Shown piece by piece: positions 1 through 5,122 of a stretch of 5,627 nt of DNA (the first letter of the stretch is position 1; every line of letters starts with the position of its first letter). The notes under the pieces are model-generated. The model searched no databases and had not been told where the DNA came from. It saw nothing but the letters and a program-made list of their open reading frames with translations. The stretch covers positions 1 through 5,627 of the forward strand of contig CAYTRH010000175.1 of NCBI GenBank assembly GCA_964440155.1, read 5' to 3'. Source of the DNA: PFJX01 sp964440155 (GTDB lineage Bacteria > Pseudomonadota > Gammaproteobacteria > Burkholderiales > Thiobacillaceae). Position numbers and translations under genes: made by a program.

Positions 1-754
1 CCTGGAGGAGCATGTGAAGGAATACGCCGTGGACATCATGAACCTGCAGAAGGCCGAGGCCCTGATCCCCGGCGAGGCAGGTGGATTCCATGAAGTACGC
101 CTGGCCAATGGGGCCGTGCTCAAGGCCAAGGCGGTCATCCTGGCCACCGGCGCCCGCTGGCGCGAGCTCGCCGTGCCCGGGGAGCAGGAATACCGGGGCC
201 GCGGCGTGGCCTATTGCCCCCACTGCGACGGCCCCCTGTTCAAGGGCAAGCACGTGGCGGTGATCGGCGGCGGCAACTCCGGCGTCGAGGCGGCCATCGA
301 CCTGGCGGGCATCGTCGGCCATGTGACCCTGCTGGAATTCGGCGATGCCCTGCGCGCCGACGCGGTGCTGCAGAACAAGCTCTACAGCCTGGCCAACGTC
401 ACCGTCATCAAGAGCGCGCAGACCACCGAGGTGACCGGCGACGGCCAGAAGGTGAACGGGCTCACCTACACCGACCGCACCACGGGCCAGAGCCAGCACA
501 TCGCCCTGGAAGGGGTGTTCGTGCAGATCGGCCTGTTGCCCAACACCGACTGGCTTAAGGGCACCGTCAACCTGTCCCGCTTCGGCGAGATCGAGGTGGA
601 TGCGAGGGGCGCGACCAATGTGCCCGGCGTGTTCGCCGCCGGTGACTGCACCACCGTGCCCTACAAGCAGATCATCATCGCCATGAGCGAGGGGGCCAAG
701 GCGGCGCTGGCGGCGTTCGACCATCTGATTCGCAGCTCGGCGCCGGCGGGCTGA
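1..754 (+). CDS. ahpF: Alkyl hydroperoxide reductase subunit F, C-terminal part (5' end outside window)
   Basis: NAD(P)H-dependent flavoprotein disulfide reductase of the cytoplasm that passes electrons through its redox cysteines to the peroxiredoxin AhpC, which reduces H2O2 and organic peroxides. The reading frame is open from base 2, so the gene enters from the left; the GTG at 14 is an internal Val codon. About 250 residues are visible, roughly the last half of a protein that is about 520 aa in E. coli. Visible landmarks, counted from base 2: an ATGAR nucleotide-binding turn near 48-52, the redox motif CPHC at 72-75 followed by DGPLFKGK, the GGGNSG dinucleotide-binding loop at 89-94, and the C-terminal FAD motif GVFAAGDCTTVPYKQ starting near 209. 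All match AhpF closely. A thioredoxin reductase is less likely because the CPHCDGPLF and TTVPYKQIIIA signatures are AhpF-like. The N-terminal tandem thioredoxin-fold domain, and any ahpC partner, would lie to the left of the window. The gene ends convergently against the tRNA genes. Confidence 0.95.
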   Translation, partial: LEEHVKEYAVDIMNLQKAEALIPGEAGGFHEVRLANGAVLKAKAVILATGARWRELAVPGEQEYRGRGVAYCPHCDGPLFKGKHVAVIGGGNSGVEAAIDLAGIVGHVTLLEFGDALRADAVLQNKLYSLANVTVIKSAQTTEVTGDGQKVNGLTYTDRTTGQSQHIALEGVFVQIGLLPNTDWLKGTVNLSRFGEIEVDARGATNVPGVFAAGDCTTVPYKQIIIAMSEGAKAALAAFDHLIRSSAPAG

Positions 755-765
755 GCATTGCGTCG

Positions 766-783
766 TGCCGGCACTCGCCGGCA
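766..783 (+). other. Hairpin just downstream of ahpF
   Basis: Perfect 7-bp GC-rich inverted repeat (TGCCGGC, loop ACTC, GCCGGCA) beginning 12 nt after the ahpF stop. It has no T-tract on either strand, so it is not a canonical intrinsic terminator. It could stabilise the 3' end of the ahpF mRNA or act with the next hairpin at 792-813. Function is inferred from position only. Confidence 0.4.
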
Positions 784-787
784 AGGC

Positions 788-813
788 AAAAAGGCCCGCA
801 TCGCAGCGGGCCT
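788..813 (-). terminator. Intrinsic terminator of the tRNA-Lys operon
   Basis: Perfect 8-bp inverted repeat AGGCCCGC (792-799), loop 800-805, GCGGGCCT (806-813). On the minus strand the hairpin runs directly into a run of five U (complement of 788-792), the standard rho-independent layout. It starts 9 nt beyond the CCA end of the distal tRNA-Lys. On the plus strand the tail is only CGTCTT, so any role in ending ahpF transcription would be weaker. Confidence 0.8.
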
Positions 814-822
814 CGTCTTGAC

Positions 823-898
823 TGGTGGGTTGTCACAGATTCGAACTGTGGACCTACGGATTAAGAGTCCGCTGCTCTACCAGCTGAGCTAACAACCC
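823..898 (-). tRNA. tRNA-Lys (anticodon CUU)
   Basis: Lysine tRNA for AAG codons. The reverse complement folds as a 76-nt cloverleaf with encoded CCA (complement of 823-825). The acceptor stem is GGGTTGT paired with ACAACCC and the discriminator base is A. The D arm begins GCTC with an AGCTGGTAGA loop region. The anticodon stem is GCGGA/TCCGT around the loop CTCTTAA, giving anticodon CTT. The T arm has a TTCGAAT loop closed by CACAG/CTGTG. It is second in the operon, 4 nt after the UUU isoacceptor, and is followed by the terminator hairpin. Confidence 0.97.
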
Positions 899-902
899 GA
901 AT

Positions 903-978
903 TGGTGGGTCGGGCGAGACTCGAACTCGCGACCAATGGATTAAAAGTCCACTGCTCTACCGACTGAGCTACCGACCC
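903..978 (-). tRNA. tRNA-Lys (anticodon UUU)
   Basis: Lysine tRNA for AAA and AAG codons. The reverse complement gives a 76-nt cloverleaf with encoded CCA (complement of 903-905). The acceptor stem is GGGTCGG paired with CCGACCC, so all seven pairs are Watson-Crick, and the discriminator base is A. The anticodon stem is GTGGA/TCCAT around the loop CTTTTAA, giving anticodon TTT, and the T loop is TTCGAGT closed by GCGAG/CTCGC. It is promoter-proximal and very similar to its neighbour at 823-898 over most of its length, pointing to an old tandem duplication with anticodon change. tRNA-Lys genes after queC are familiar in pseudomonads; here two protein genes lie in between. Confidence 0.97.
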
Positions 979-992
979 GTGCGAGAAGCGGA

Positions 993-1022
993 ATTATTTC
1001 AGAAATGCGGAACCCGCGTCAA
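993..1022 (-). promoter_or_regulatory. Sigma70-type promoter for the tRNA-Lys pair
   Basis: Read on the minus strand: -35 TTGACG (1017-1022, 5/6 to consensus), an 18-nt spacer, and -10 AATAAT (993-998, 5/6 to consensus). The -10 ends 14 nt before the first base of the tRNA-Lys(UUU) at 978, so only a short leader is expected. The -35 begins 8 nt past the stop codon of the thioredoxin-fold gene, filling almost the whole gap. This indicates that the tRNAs have their own start signal. Confidence 0.7.
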
Positions 1023-1030
1023 ACCGGCGC

Positions 1031-1678
1031 TCAGTAGGTCACCGTGCGCGAGCGCGTCGCCGGGCGGGCCGGCGCAGCCGGGCGGGTATGGGTCACTTCC
1101 TTGATGGGGGAGGCGACCGGTGCCGGCTCGACGCTCTTGGCGCCGGCAAGTTGGGTGTTCTTGTTCTGGTATTCCTCGATGAAGGCGAGCACACGATTCA
1201 TGCGTACCTGCCCCGGAATGAACATGACGATCTCGCCCTCCGGGTCATAGATGTAGGAGGTGGGGTAGAAATCCACCGGGCCGACCTGACGGAACGGGCT
1301 GTCCTGATTGCGCCGCGAGCCGCCGGCGACGTTGGCGTAAAAATCCAGGTTGTGACGCTTGACCGATTCGCGCACCACGTTGGCGTCGGGGCCGTAATCC
1401 AAACCGATGCCGATCACCACGAAATCCTTGCGCTTGTTGAGCTCGTTGAGCGTGGGCACTTCCACCCAGCACAGCGGACACCACGGTGCCCAGAAGTTCA
1501 CCAGCACCCATTTGCCACGGAAATCGGACAGACGTATGGTCTTGCCGTTGATGTCGGTGAATTCGAAGTTGATGGCCTTGGTCGAACCGGATTGGGCGAA
1601 CGCGGGAGCCGCGACCACCGTCATCAGGAACACCATCAACATGCCAGCCAGCTTGCCCATCCGCTTTCCTTTCGCCAC
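1031..1678 (-). CDS. Exported TlpA/redoxin-type thioredoxin-fold protein
   Basis: Putative periplasmic thiol-disulfide oxidoreductase of the TlpA/ResA/AhpC-TSA-like group, 215 aa from the GTG at 1678. Residues 1-28 form a signal peptide: basic start, hydrophobic stretch, and AFA before QSG. The thioredoxin-like domain covers about 35-172, with NFWAPWCPLC (redox cysteines 67 and 70), the VPTLNEL helix, and FYPTSYIYD carrying the expected cis-proline at 139. The last 35 residues are rich in Pro, Ala, Arg and Thr and look disordered, an unusual addition to the fold. The start is ambiguous. GTG 1678 has GGGAG 6 nt upstream, whereas ATG 1660 has AAAGGA 6 nt upstream and still leaves a complete signal peptide. 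It follows the YeeE-family gene after a 62-nt gap on the same strand, so co-transcription is likely. Substrate and electron donor (a DsbD/CcdA-type reductase would be expected for a reducing role) are unknown. Confidence 0.88.
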   Translation of the reverse strand: MAKGKRMGKLAGMLMVFLMTVVAAPAFAQSGSTKAINFEFTDINGKTIRLSDFRGKWVLVNFWAPWCPLCWVEVPTLNELNKRKDFVVIGIGLDYGPDANVVRESVKRHNLDFYANVAGGSRRNQDSPFRQVGPVDFYPTSYIYDPEGEIVMFIPGQVRMNRVLAFIEEYQNKNTQLAGAKSVEPAPVASPIKEVTHTRPAAPARPATRSRTVTY

Positions 1679-1698
1679 GCGTTGCTCCCTATGGTTGC

Positions 1699-1727
1699 AT
1701 TATCGGCCGGGGTGATCACACCTTGAA
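1699..1727 (-). promoter_or_regulatory. Possible weak internal promoter for the thioredoxin-fold gene
   Basis: In the 62-nt gap after the YeeE-family gene the minus strand shows a good -10-like GATAAT (1699-1704, 5/6) preceded at 17 nt by a poor -35-like TTCAAG (1722-1727, 3/6). A small inverted repeat GGTG-TGAT-CACC sits in the spacer. It could let the downstream gene be expressed alone, but in a short gap such matches occur by chance. Confidence 0.3.
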
Positions 1728-1740
1728 CGCCACGGTTGCC

Positions 1741-2838
1741 TCACGCTTCCCGCATCATGAGGTAATACTGCACTTTCATGGTGGCGGCCGAGCCGGCCAG
1801 GATACCGAAAAACACGATGAACGAGCTGATCGCCAGCGTCGAGACGCCAGTGACCGCCTGGCCGATCGTGCAGCCCATCGCCGTGACTCCGCCAAAACCC
1901 ATCAGGATCGCCCCTATGATATGGCGAAACATGTCTTGCGGGGAATTGAAATACTCCCAGCGGAAACTGTTGCTGAACACGGCATAGATGAACGAGCCGA
2001 TGACCACGCCGAACACGCTGGCGATGCCGAAGGTGACCGTCTTGTCGCGCCAATAGGCCCACAGGTCCATGGTGCTGGCGAGCGGCCCCACGAAGGTCAT
2101 GGATTCGGCCAGGCCCGAGTCGGTTCCCAGATACTTGAGTTCCATGAACTCCGGATCCTCGCCGAAGCCGAGATAGCCGGTGACATACCAGCCGGCGACG
2201 ACCACGGCACCCACCACCACGCCGGCGACGACGTTGTCCCGGTGATGACGAAACTCGCGGCTGGCGAACACGAAGGCGAGGATGGCCAGCGCCACCACCA
2301 GAGCCAGGCCCAGTTGCGATGTCTTGTCGGCCATGCCCATCAGGCTGGGCAGGGTTTGCAGTCCATCCAGATGTACGGTGAATGGCTCGGCGCGCAACAC
2401 GGCATCGACGAACATGCGCAGGATGCCGTTCATGGTGACCAGGGCGGTATAGCCCAGAAACAGGAACACCACCACCGACTTCAGATTGCCGCCGCCCAGG
2501 CGCACCAGCGTGCGTTGTCCGCAGCCGCCGGCCAGGGTCATGCCGATGCCGAAGGTCAGGCCGCCGACCAGCGCGGCGAACCAGTAGACGGTGCCGCGGG
2601 TGTAGTAGGTCTGGCGCAGGTCCAGATAGCCGAAATAAGCCAGCAGATTGGTGCCGAGGATGGCCAGGCCGATGGCCAGCAGCCAGGCGCGCATGCGCCC
2701 CCAGTCGCTCATGTTCACCACGTCCGACACTGCGCCCATGGTGCAGAAACTGGTCTTGTTGGCCACGAAGCCAAAAATCAAGGCCAGAAAAAAGCCCAGC
2801 CAGGCCACGACCAAGGCCGGGTTTTCGATGTTCTCCAT
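1741..2838 (-). CDS. YeeE/YedE-family membrane transporter (putative thiosulfate/sulfur-compound uptake)
   Basis: Integral inner-membrane protein of 365 aa in the YeeE/YedE (DUF395, TsuA-like) family, whose characterised member TsuA imports thiosulfate through a path lined with conserved cysteines. Three well-spaced cysteines in family-type contexts are visible: KTSFCTMG (Cys32), LAGGCGQRT (Cys106) and AMGCTIGQ (Cys323). Hydrophobic segments lie near 8-26, 49-68, 85-102, 121-140, 175-192, 203-222, 268-288, 304-325 and 333-354. Two less hydrophobic stretches, about 143-172 and 223-265, make it somewhat longer than minimal family members. ATG 2838 is chosen because GAGGAG sits just upstream, and a near-consensus promoter lies at 2878-2906. 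No TusA/YeeD-like sulfur carrier gene is seen beside it; the downstream neighbour is an exported thioredoxin-fold protein instead. Family membership is firm; the substrate is inferred and could be thiosulfate, another sulfur species or a selenium compound. Confidence 0.88.
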   Translation of the reverse strand: MENIENPALVVAWLGFFLALIFGFVANKTSFCTMGAVSDVVNMSDWGRMRAWLLAIGLAILGTNLLAYFGYLDLRQTYYTRGTVYWFAALVGGLTFGIGMTLAGGCGQRTLVRLGGGNLKSVVVFLFLGYTALVTMNGILRMFVDAVLRAEPFTVHLDGLQTLPSLMGMADKTSQLGLALVVALAILAFVFASREFRHHRDNVVAGVVVGAVVVAGWYVTGYLGFGEDPEFMELKYLGTDSGLAESMTFVGPLASTMDLWAYWRDKTVTFGIASVFGVVIGSFIYAVFSNSFRWEYFNSPQDMFRHIIGAILMGFGGVTAMGCTIGQAVTGVSTLAISSFIVFFGILAGSAATMKVQYYLMMREA

Positions 2839-2877
2839 CCTGTCTCCTCGGAGAGCTGTCGTTGTTTATGCGGCCGG

Positions 2878-2906
2878 ATTATTGGTTACGTTTTCTTTGC
2901 TGGCAA
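2878..2906 (-). promoter_or_regulatory. Sigma70-type promoter for the yeeE-like/tlpA-like unit
   Basis: Minus strand: -35 TTGCCA (2901-2906, 5/6), a spacer of exactly 17 nt, and -10 AATAAT (2878-2883, 5/6), about 40 nt before the ATG at 2838. The AT-rich spacer stands out from the GC-rich surroundings. It lies in the 92-nt gap after queC, in which no convincing intrinsic terminator was found, so read-through from the que genes is also possible. Confidence 0.65.
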
Positions 2907-2930
2907 TGCCTTTGCAATAGGACGTTTGCA

Positions 2931-3632
2931 TCAGATGGCGGCACTTCCCGCGGCGACGTAACGCGTCGGGTCGGGCAGGCCGGCGCGCTCGAATCCCTCG
3001 CGACGCAGGCGGCACGATTCACAGCGGCTGCAGGCCGCGCCATTGATGTCCGCCTGGTAGCAGGAGACCGTCAGCGCGTAATCGACGCCCAGTTGCGTGC
3101 CCAGGCGCACGATGTCGGCCTTGGACAGTGCGATCAACGGCGCGTGTAGCGCGATGCGCCGACCTTCCACGGCACGTTTGATGGCGACATCGGCAAGCGA
3201 CTGGAAGGCCGCGACGAATTCCGGCCGACAGTCGGGGTAACCGGAGTAGTCCAGCGCGTTGACGCCGATGTAGATGGCATCGGCGTCGAGGCTTTCCGCC
3301 CAGCCCAGGGCCAGCGCCAGCATGATGGTGTTGCGTGCCGGCACATAGGTCACGGGGATGCCGTCGGTCGGGCGTTCCGGCACGGCGATGGTGGGATCGG
3401 TCAGTGCGCTGCCGGTCATGTTGCCCATGTCCAGCCGCATGATTCGGTGTTCCGTCGCGCCCAGCGCCTCGGCCACCCGCCGCGCGGCATCCAGCTCGGC
3501 GCGATGGCGCTGGCCGTAGTCCAGACTCAGTGCGTGGCAGCGGTGGCCGTCGCGTCGCGCCAGCGCCAGCACGGTGGCGGAATCCAGCCCGCCCGACAAC
3601 AGCACGACTGCGCGCGATACACGATCGGTCAT
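2931..3632 (-). CDS. queC: 7-cyano-7-deazaguanine synthase QueC
   Basis: ATP-dependent cytoplasmic enzyme that converts 7-carboxy-7-deazaguanine and ammonia to preQ0, the precursor of queuosine in tRNA. The protein is 233 aa, a usual length for the family. Residues 13-18 are the PP-loop SGGLDS of N-type ATP pyrophosphatases, preceded by the hydrophobic strand AVVLL. SLDYGQRH near 36-43, YVPARN near 96-101 and GVNALDYSGYPDCR near 123-136 are QueC signatures. The C-terminal zinc site is Cys191, Cys201, Cys204 and Cys207 (SCYQ and CSRCESCRLR). ATG 3632 is chosen over the in-frame GTG at 3653 because it overlaps the queE stop as ATGA, typical of translational coupling, and the extra seven residues fall inside queE with no family match. 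The ribosome site is weak (AGGA about 12 nt upstream), which fits coupling. Confidence 0.96.
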   Translation of the reverse strand: MTDRVSRAVVLLSGGLDSATVLALARRDGHRCHALSLDYGQRHRAELDAARRVAEALGATEHRIMRLDMGNMTGSALTDPTIAVPERPTDGIPVTYVPARNTIMLALALGWAESLDADAIYIGVNALDYSGYPDCRPEFVAAFQSLADVAIKRAVEGRRIALHAPLIALSKADIVRLGTQLGVDYALTVSCYQADINGAACSRCESCRLRREGFERAGLPDPTRYVAAGSAAI

Positions 3633-4291
3633 CGTCCGCGCGCGTCCTGCCACAATACTTTGTGCAGTTGCACCTGCATGCGCACCGGCAGACCGTCGCG
3701 CAGGATCCAGTCGGCCAACAGACCCGCGTCGAGTCGTTGCCAGGCCGGCGAAAACAGGACTGCGCAGCGCTGGTGCAGGCGATGGCGGATCAGCACGTCG
3801 CAGGCCCAGCGATAGTCCGCCTCGTCGGTCAGCACGAACTTGATCTCGTCACGTGGGCCGAGACTGTCCAGGTTGCGCCACAGGTTGCGCGCGCATTCGC
3901 CCGAGCCCGGCGTCTTGATGTCGACGATGCGCGCGACGCGGGTATCGACCGCGTGGATGTCCAACGCGCCGCTGGTTTCCAGCGATACGTCGTGCCCGGC
4001 ATCGCACAGCGATGCCAACAGGTGCAGGCACGCGGGTTGCGTCAGCGGTTCGCCGCCGGTGACGGTGACATGGCGGGTAGGGTGGGCGCGCACGCGCTCC
4101 AGGATGGTGTCGACGGACATCCAGGTGCCTGCCTGAAAGGCGTAGTCGGTGTCGCAATAGGTGCAGCGCAGCGGGCAACCGGTCAGACGCACGAACACCG
4201 TCGGCAGGCCGACCCGGCTGGCCTCGCCCTGCAGGGAGAAGAAGATTTCGTTGACGCGCAGGCGCGCGGCGGTGCGATCTGCGTCAGCCAT
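3629..4291 (-). CDS. queE: 7-carboxy-7-deazaguanine synthase QueE (radical SAM)
   Basis: Radical S-adenosylmethionine enzyme that rearranges 6-carboxy-tetrahydropterin (the QueD product) to 7-carboxy-7-deazaguanine, the substrate of QueC. The protein is 220 aa, normal for the family. NEIFFSLQGE near 14-23 is the substrate-side N-terminal motif. Cys39, Cys43 and Cys46 in GCPLRCTYCDT form the CX3CX2C ligand set for the 4Fe-4S cluster. TVTGGEPL near 76-83 is the GGEP motif for SAM binding, and SLETSGA and DIKTPGSGE follow in the expected order. The ATG at 4291 starts 36 nt after the cpoB stop and has only a poor Shine-Dalgarno (GGCAGCG), so translation may depend on ribosomes leaving cpoB. Its stop overlaps the queC start by 4 nt. 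No queD or queF is visible here. The setting beside pal-cpoB argues for tRNA queuosine synthesis, not a DNA-modification island. Confidence 0.96.
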   Translation of the reverse strand: MADADRTAARLRVNEIFFSLQGEASRVGLPTVFVRLTGCPLRCTYCDTDYAFQAGTWMSVDTILERVRAHPTRHVTVTGGEPLTQPACLHLLASLCDAGHDVSLETSGALDIHAVDTRVARIVDIKTPGSGECARNLWRNLDSLGPRDEIKFVLTDEADYRWACDVLIRHRLHQRCAVLFSPAWQRLDAGLLADWILRDGLPVRMQVQLHKVLWQDARGR

Positions 4292-4327
4292 GCCGCGCTG
4301 CCGACAGACGGTTCGAGCTGGAGCGCG

Positions 4328-5122
4328 TCAACGCAGTGTGGCGAGCAGTTTCCTGCCGCCTTCGGCGGCCTTGCTCTGCGGATGCCGGGCCAGCAGTTCA
4401 TCCAGCGTCGCGCGGGCGCCTTCGGTGTCACGCATCTGCACCAGTGCGCGCGCCAGGGAGAGCATGGCGTCCGGCGCCTTGTCGCTGTTGGGGTACTCGG
4501 CCAGCAGTCGCCGGTAGCCCTGAGCGGCGGCTTCGAAATCCGACAGGCCGACATGCGAGAACGCCATCCAGTACATGGCGTTGGCAGCCAATGCGCCACG
4601 CGGATACTGGCGCAGGAACACCTGGAAGGCGCCGAGACCCTCGGAATAGCGTGCGGAGCGCACCAGGTTCAGCGCAGCGTTGTAGGCGCGTCGTTCGGCC
4701 TCGGCGTCGACCAGGGGCGGCGGGCTGCTGCCGGCCGCGGGCGGTGTTTGCAAGGCTTGGGCCGGTTGCAGCCGTATCGCCTCGGTTTGCGGCGGTAGCG
4801 GGGAAGTTGCCGGTCGGCTGGCCAGTTCGTTGATGCGCGCGTCCAGGTCGATGTAGATCTCGCGCGCGCGCTGGTCGGCCGCGTCGATACGAAAGGATTG
4901 CTCCTCGACACTACCCCGCAGGCGGGCAATCTCGTCCTTGAGTGCTTCGACCTGGTTGAGCAGATTGAACAACGCCTGCGATTGTGTGCGCGCTTCCAGG
5001 CGCGCGAGGCGCTCTTCGATCGCCCGCACCTGCTGGGCCTGATCGCTGGCCCAGAGCGCCGGCGCGCCGAACACGGCAGGAAGGCTCAGCAGCGCGAACA
5101 GCAGCCGGCGACGCATGCTCAT
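4328..5122 (-). CDS. cpoB: Cell division coordinator CpoB (YbgF), TPR protein of the Tol-Pal system
   Basis: Periplasmic protein that binds TolA and, in E. coli, coordinates septal peptidoglycan synthesis by PBP1B with outer-membrane constriction by Tol-Pal. The protein is 264 aa, typical length. MSMRRR followed by a hydrophobic stretch and ALWA before SDQ gives a signal peptide of about 26 residues. Residues 28-101 are a heptad-like charged helix (VRAIEERLARLEAR, VEALKDEIARLRG), the trimerising coiled coil of the family. A Pro/Ala/Ser linker runs from about 103 to 137. Residues 145-252 hold three TPR-like repeats, each ending near a YP or HP (AFQVFLRQYP, YRRLLAEYP, LDELLARHP). ATG 5122 overlaps the pal stop as ATGA, pointing to translational coupling; a second in-frame ATG two codons later is possible but less likely. 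It is followed by queE after 36 nt, an order familiar from gammaproteobacteria. Confidence 0.94.
   Translation of the reverse strand: MSMRRRLLFALLSLPAVFGAPALWASDQAQQVRAIEERLARLEARTQSQALFNLLNQVEALKDEIARLRGSVEEQSFRIDAADQRAREIYIDLDARINELASRPATSPLPPQTEAIRLQPAQALQTPPAAGSSPPPLVDAEAERRAYNAALNLVRSARYSEGLGAFQVFLRQYPRGALAANAMYWMAFSHVGLSDFEAAAQGYRRLLAEYPNSDKAPDAMLSLARALVQMRDTEGARATLDELLARHPQSKAAEGGRKLLATLR

Noticed and set aside
14..754. ahpF fragment as a complete short gene starting at GTG 14
   Set aside because: The frame is open to the left edge and LEEHVKEY continues the AhpF alignment, so this is a 5'-truncated view of a longer gene.
823..978. tRNA-Lys genes as an integration site of a mobile element
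   Set aside because: No integrase, no direct repeat of a tRNA 3' end and no change of base composition were seen in the window.
2907..2930. Intrinsic terminator after queC
   Set aside because: Only a 5-bp TGCAA/TTGCA pairing with no U-tract was found, too weak to call.
1723..2961. Open plus-strand frame of 412 codons opposite the YeeE-family gene
   Set aside because: It runs antisense to a well-supported membrane-protein gene, its translation is rich in His, Gln, Gly and Ala without a recognisable domain, and such long antisense frames are expected in GC-rich DNA.
2931..3653. Longer QueC beginning at GTG 3653
   Set aside because: The ATG at 3632 overlaps the queE stop as ATGA and starts close to the conserved PP-loop strand, as in normal QueC proteins; the extra seven residues have no family support.
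823..4291. Functional link between queE/queC and the tRNA-Lys genes
   Set aside because: Queuosine is placed in tRNAs with GUN anticodons (Asp, Asn, His, Tyr), not in tRNA-Lys, so the closeness is positional only.
3530..4798. Open plus-strand frame of 422 codons opposite queC, queE and cpoB
   Set aside because: It spans three clearly identified minus-strand genes, is full of Arg, Gln and Ala, and shows no family motif; a GC-bias artefact.
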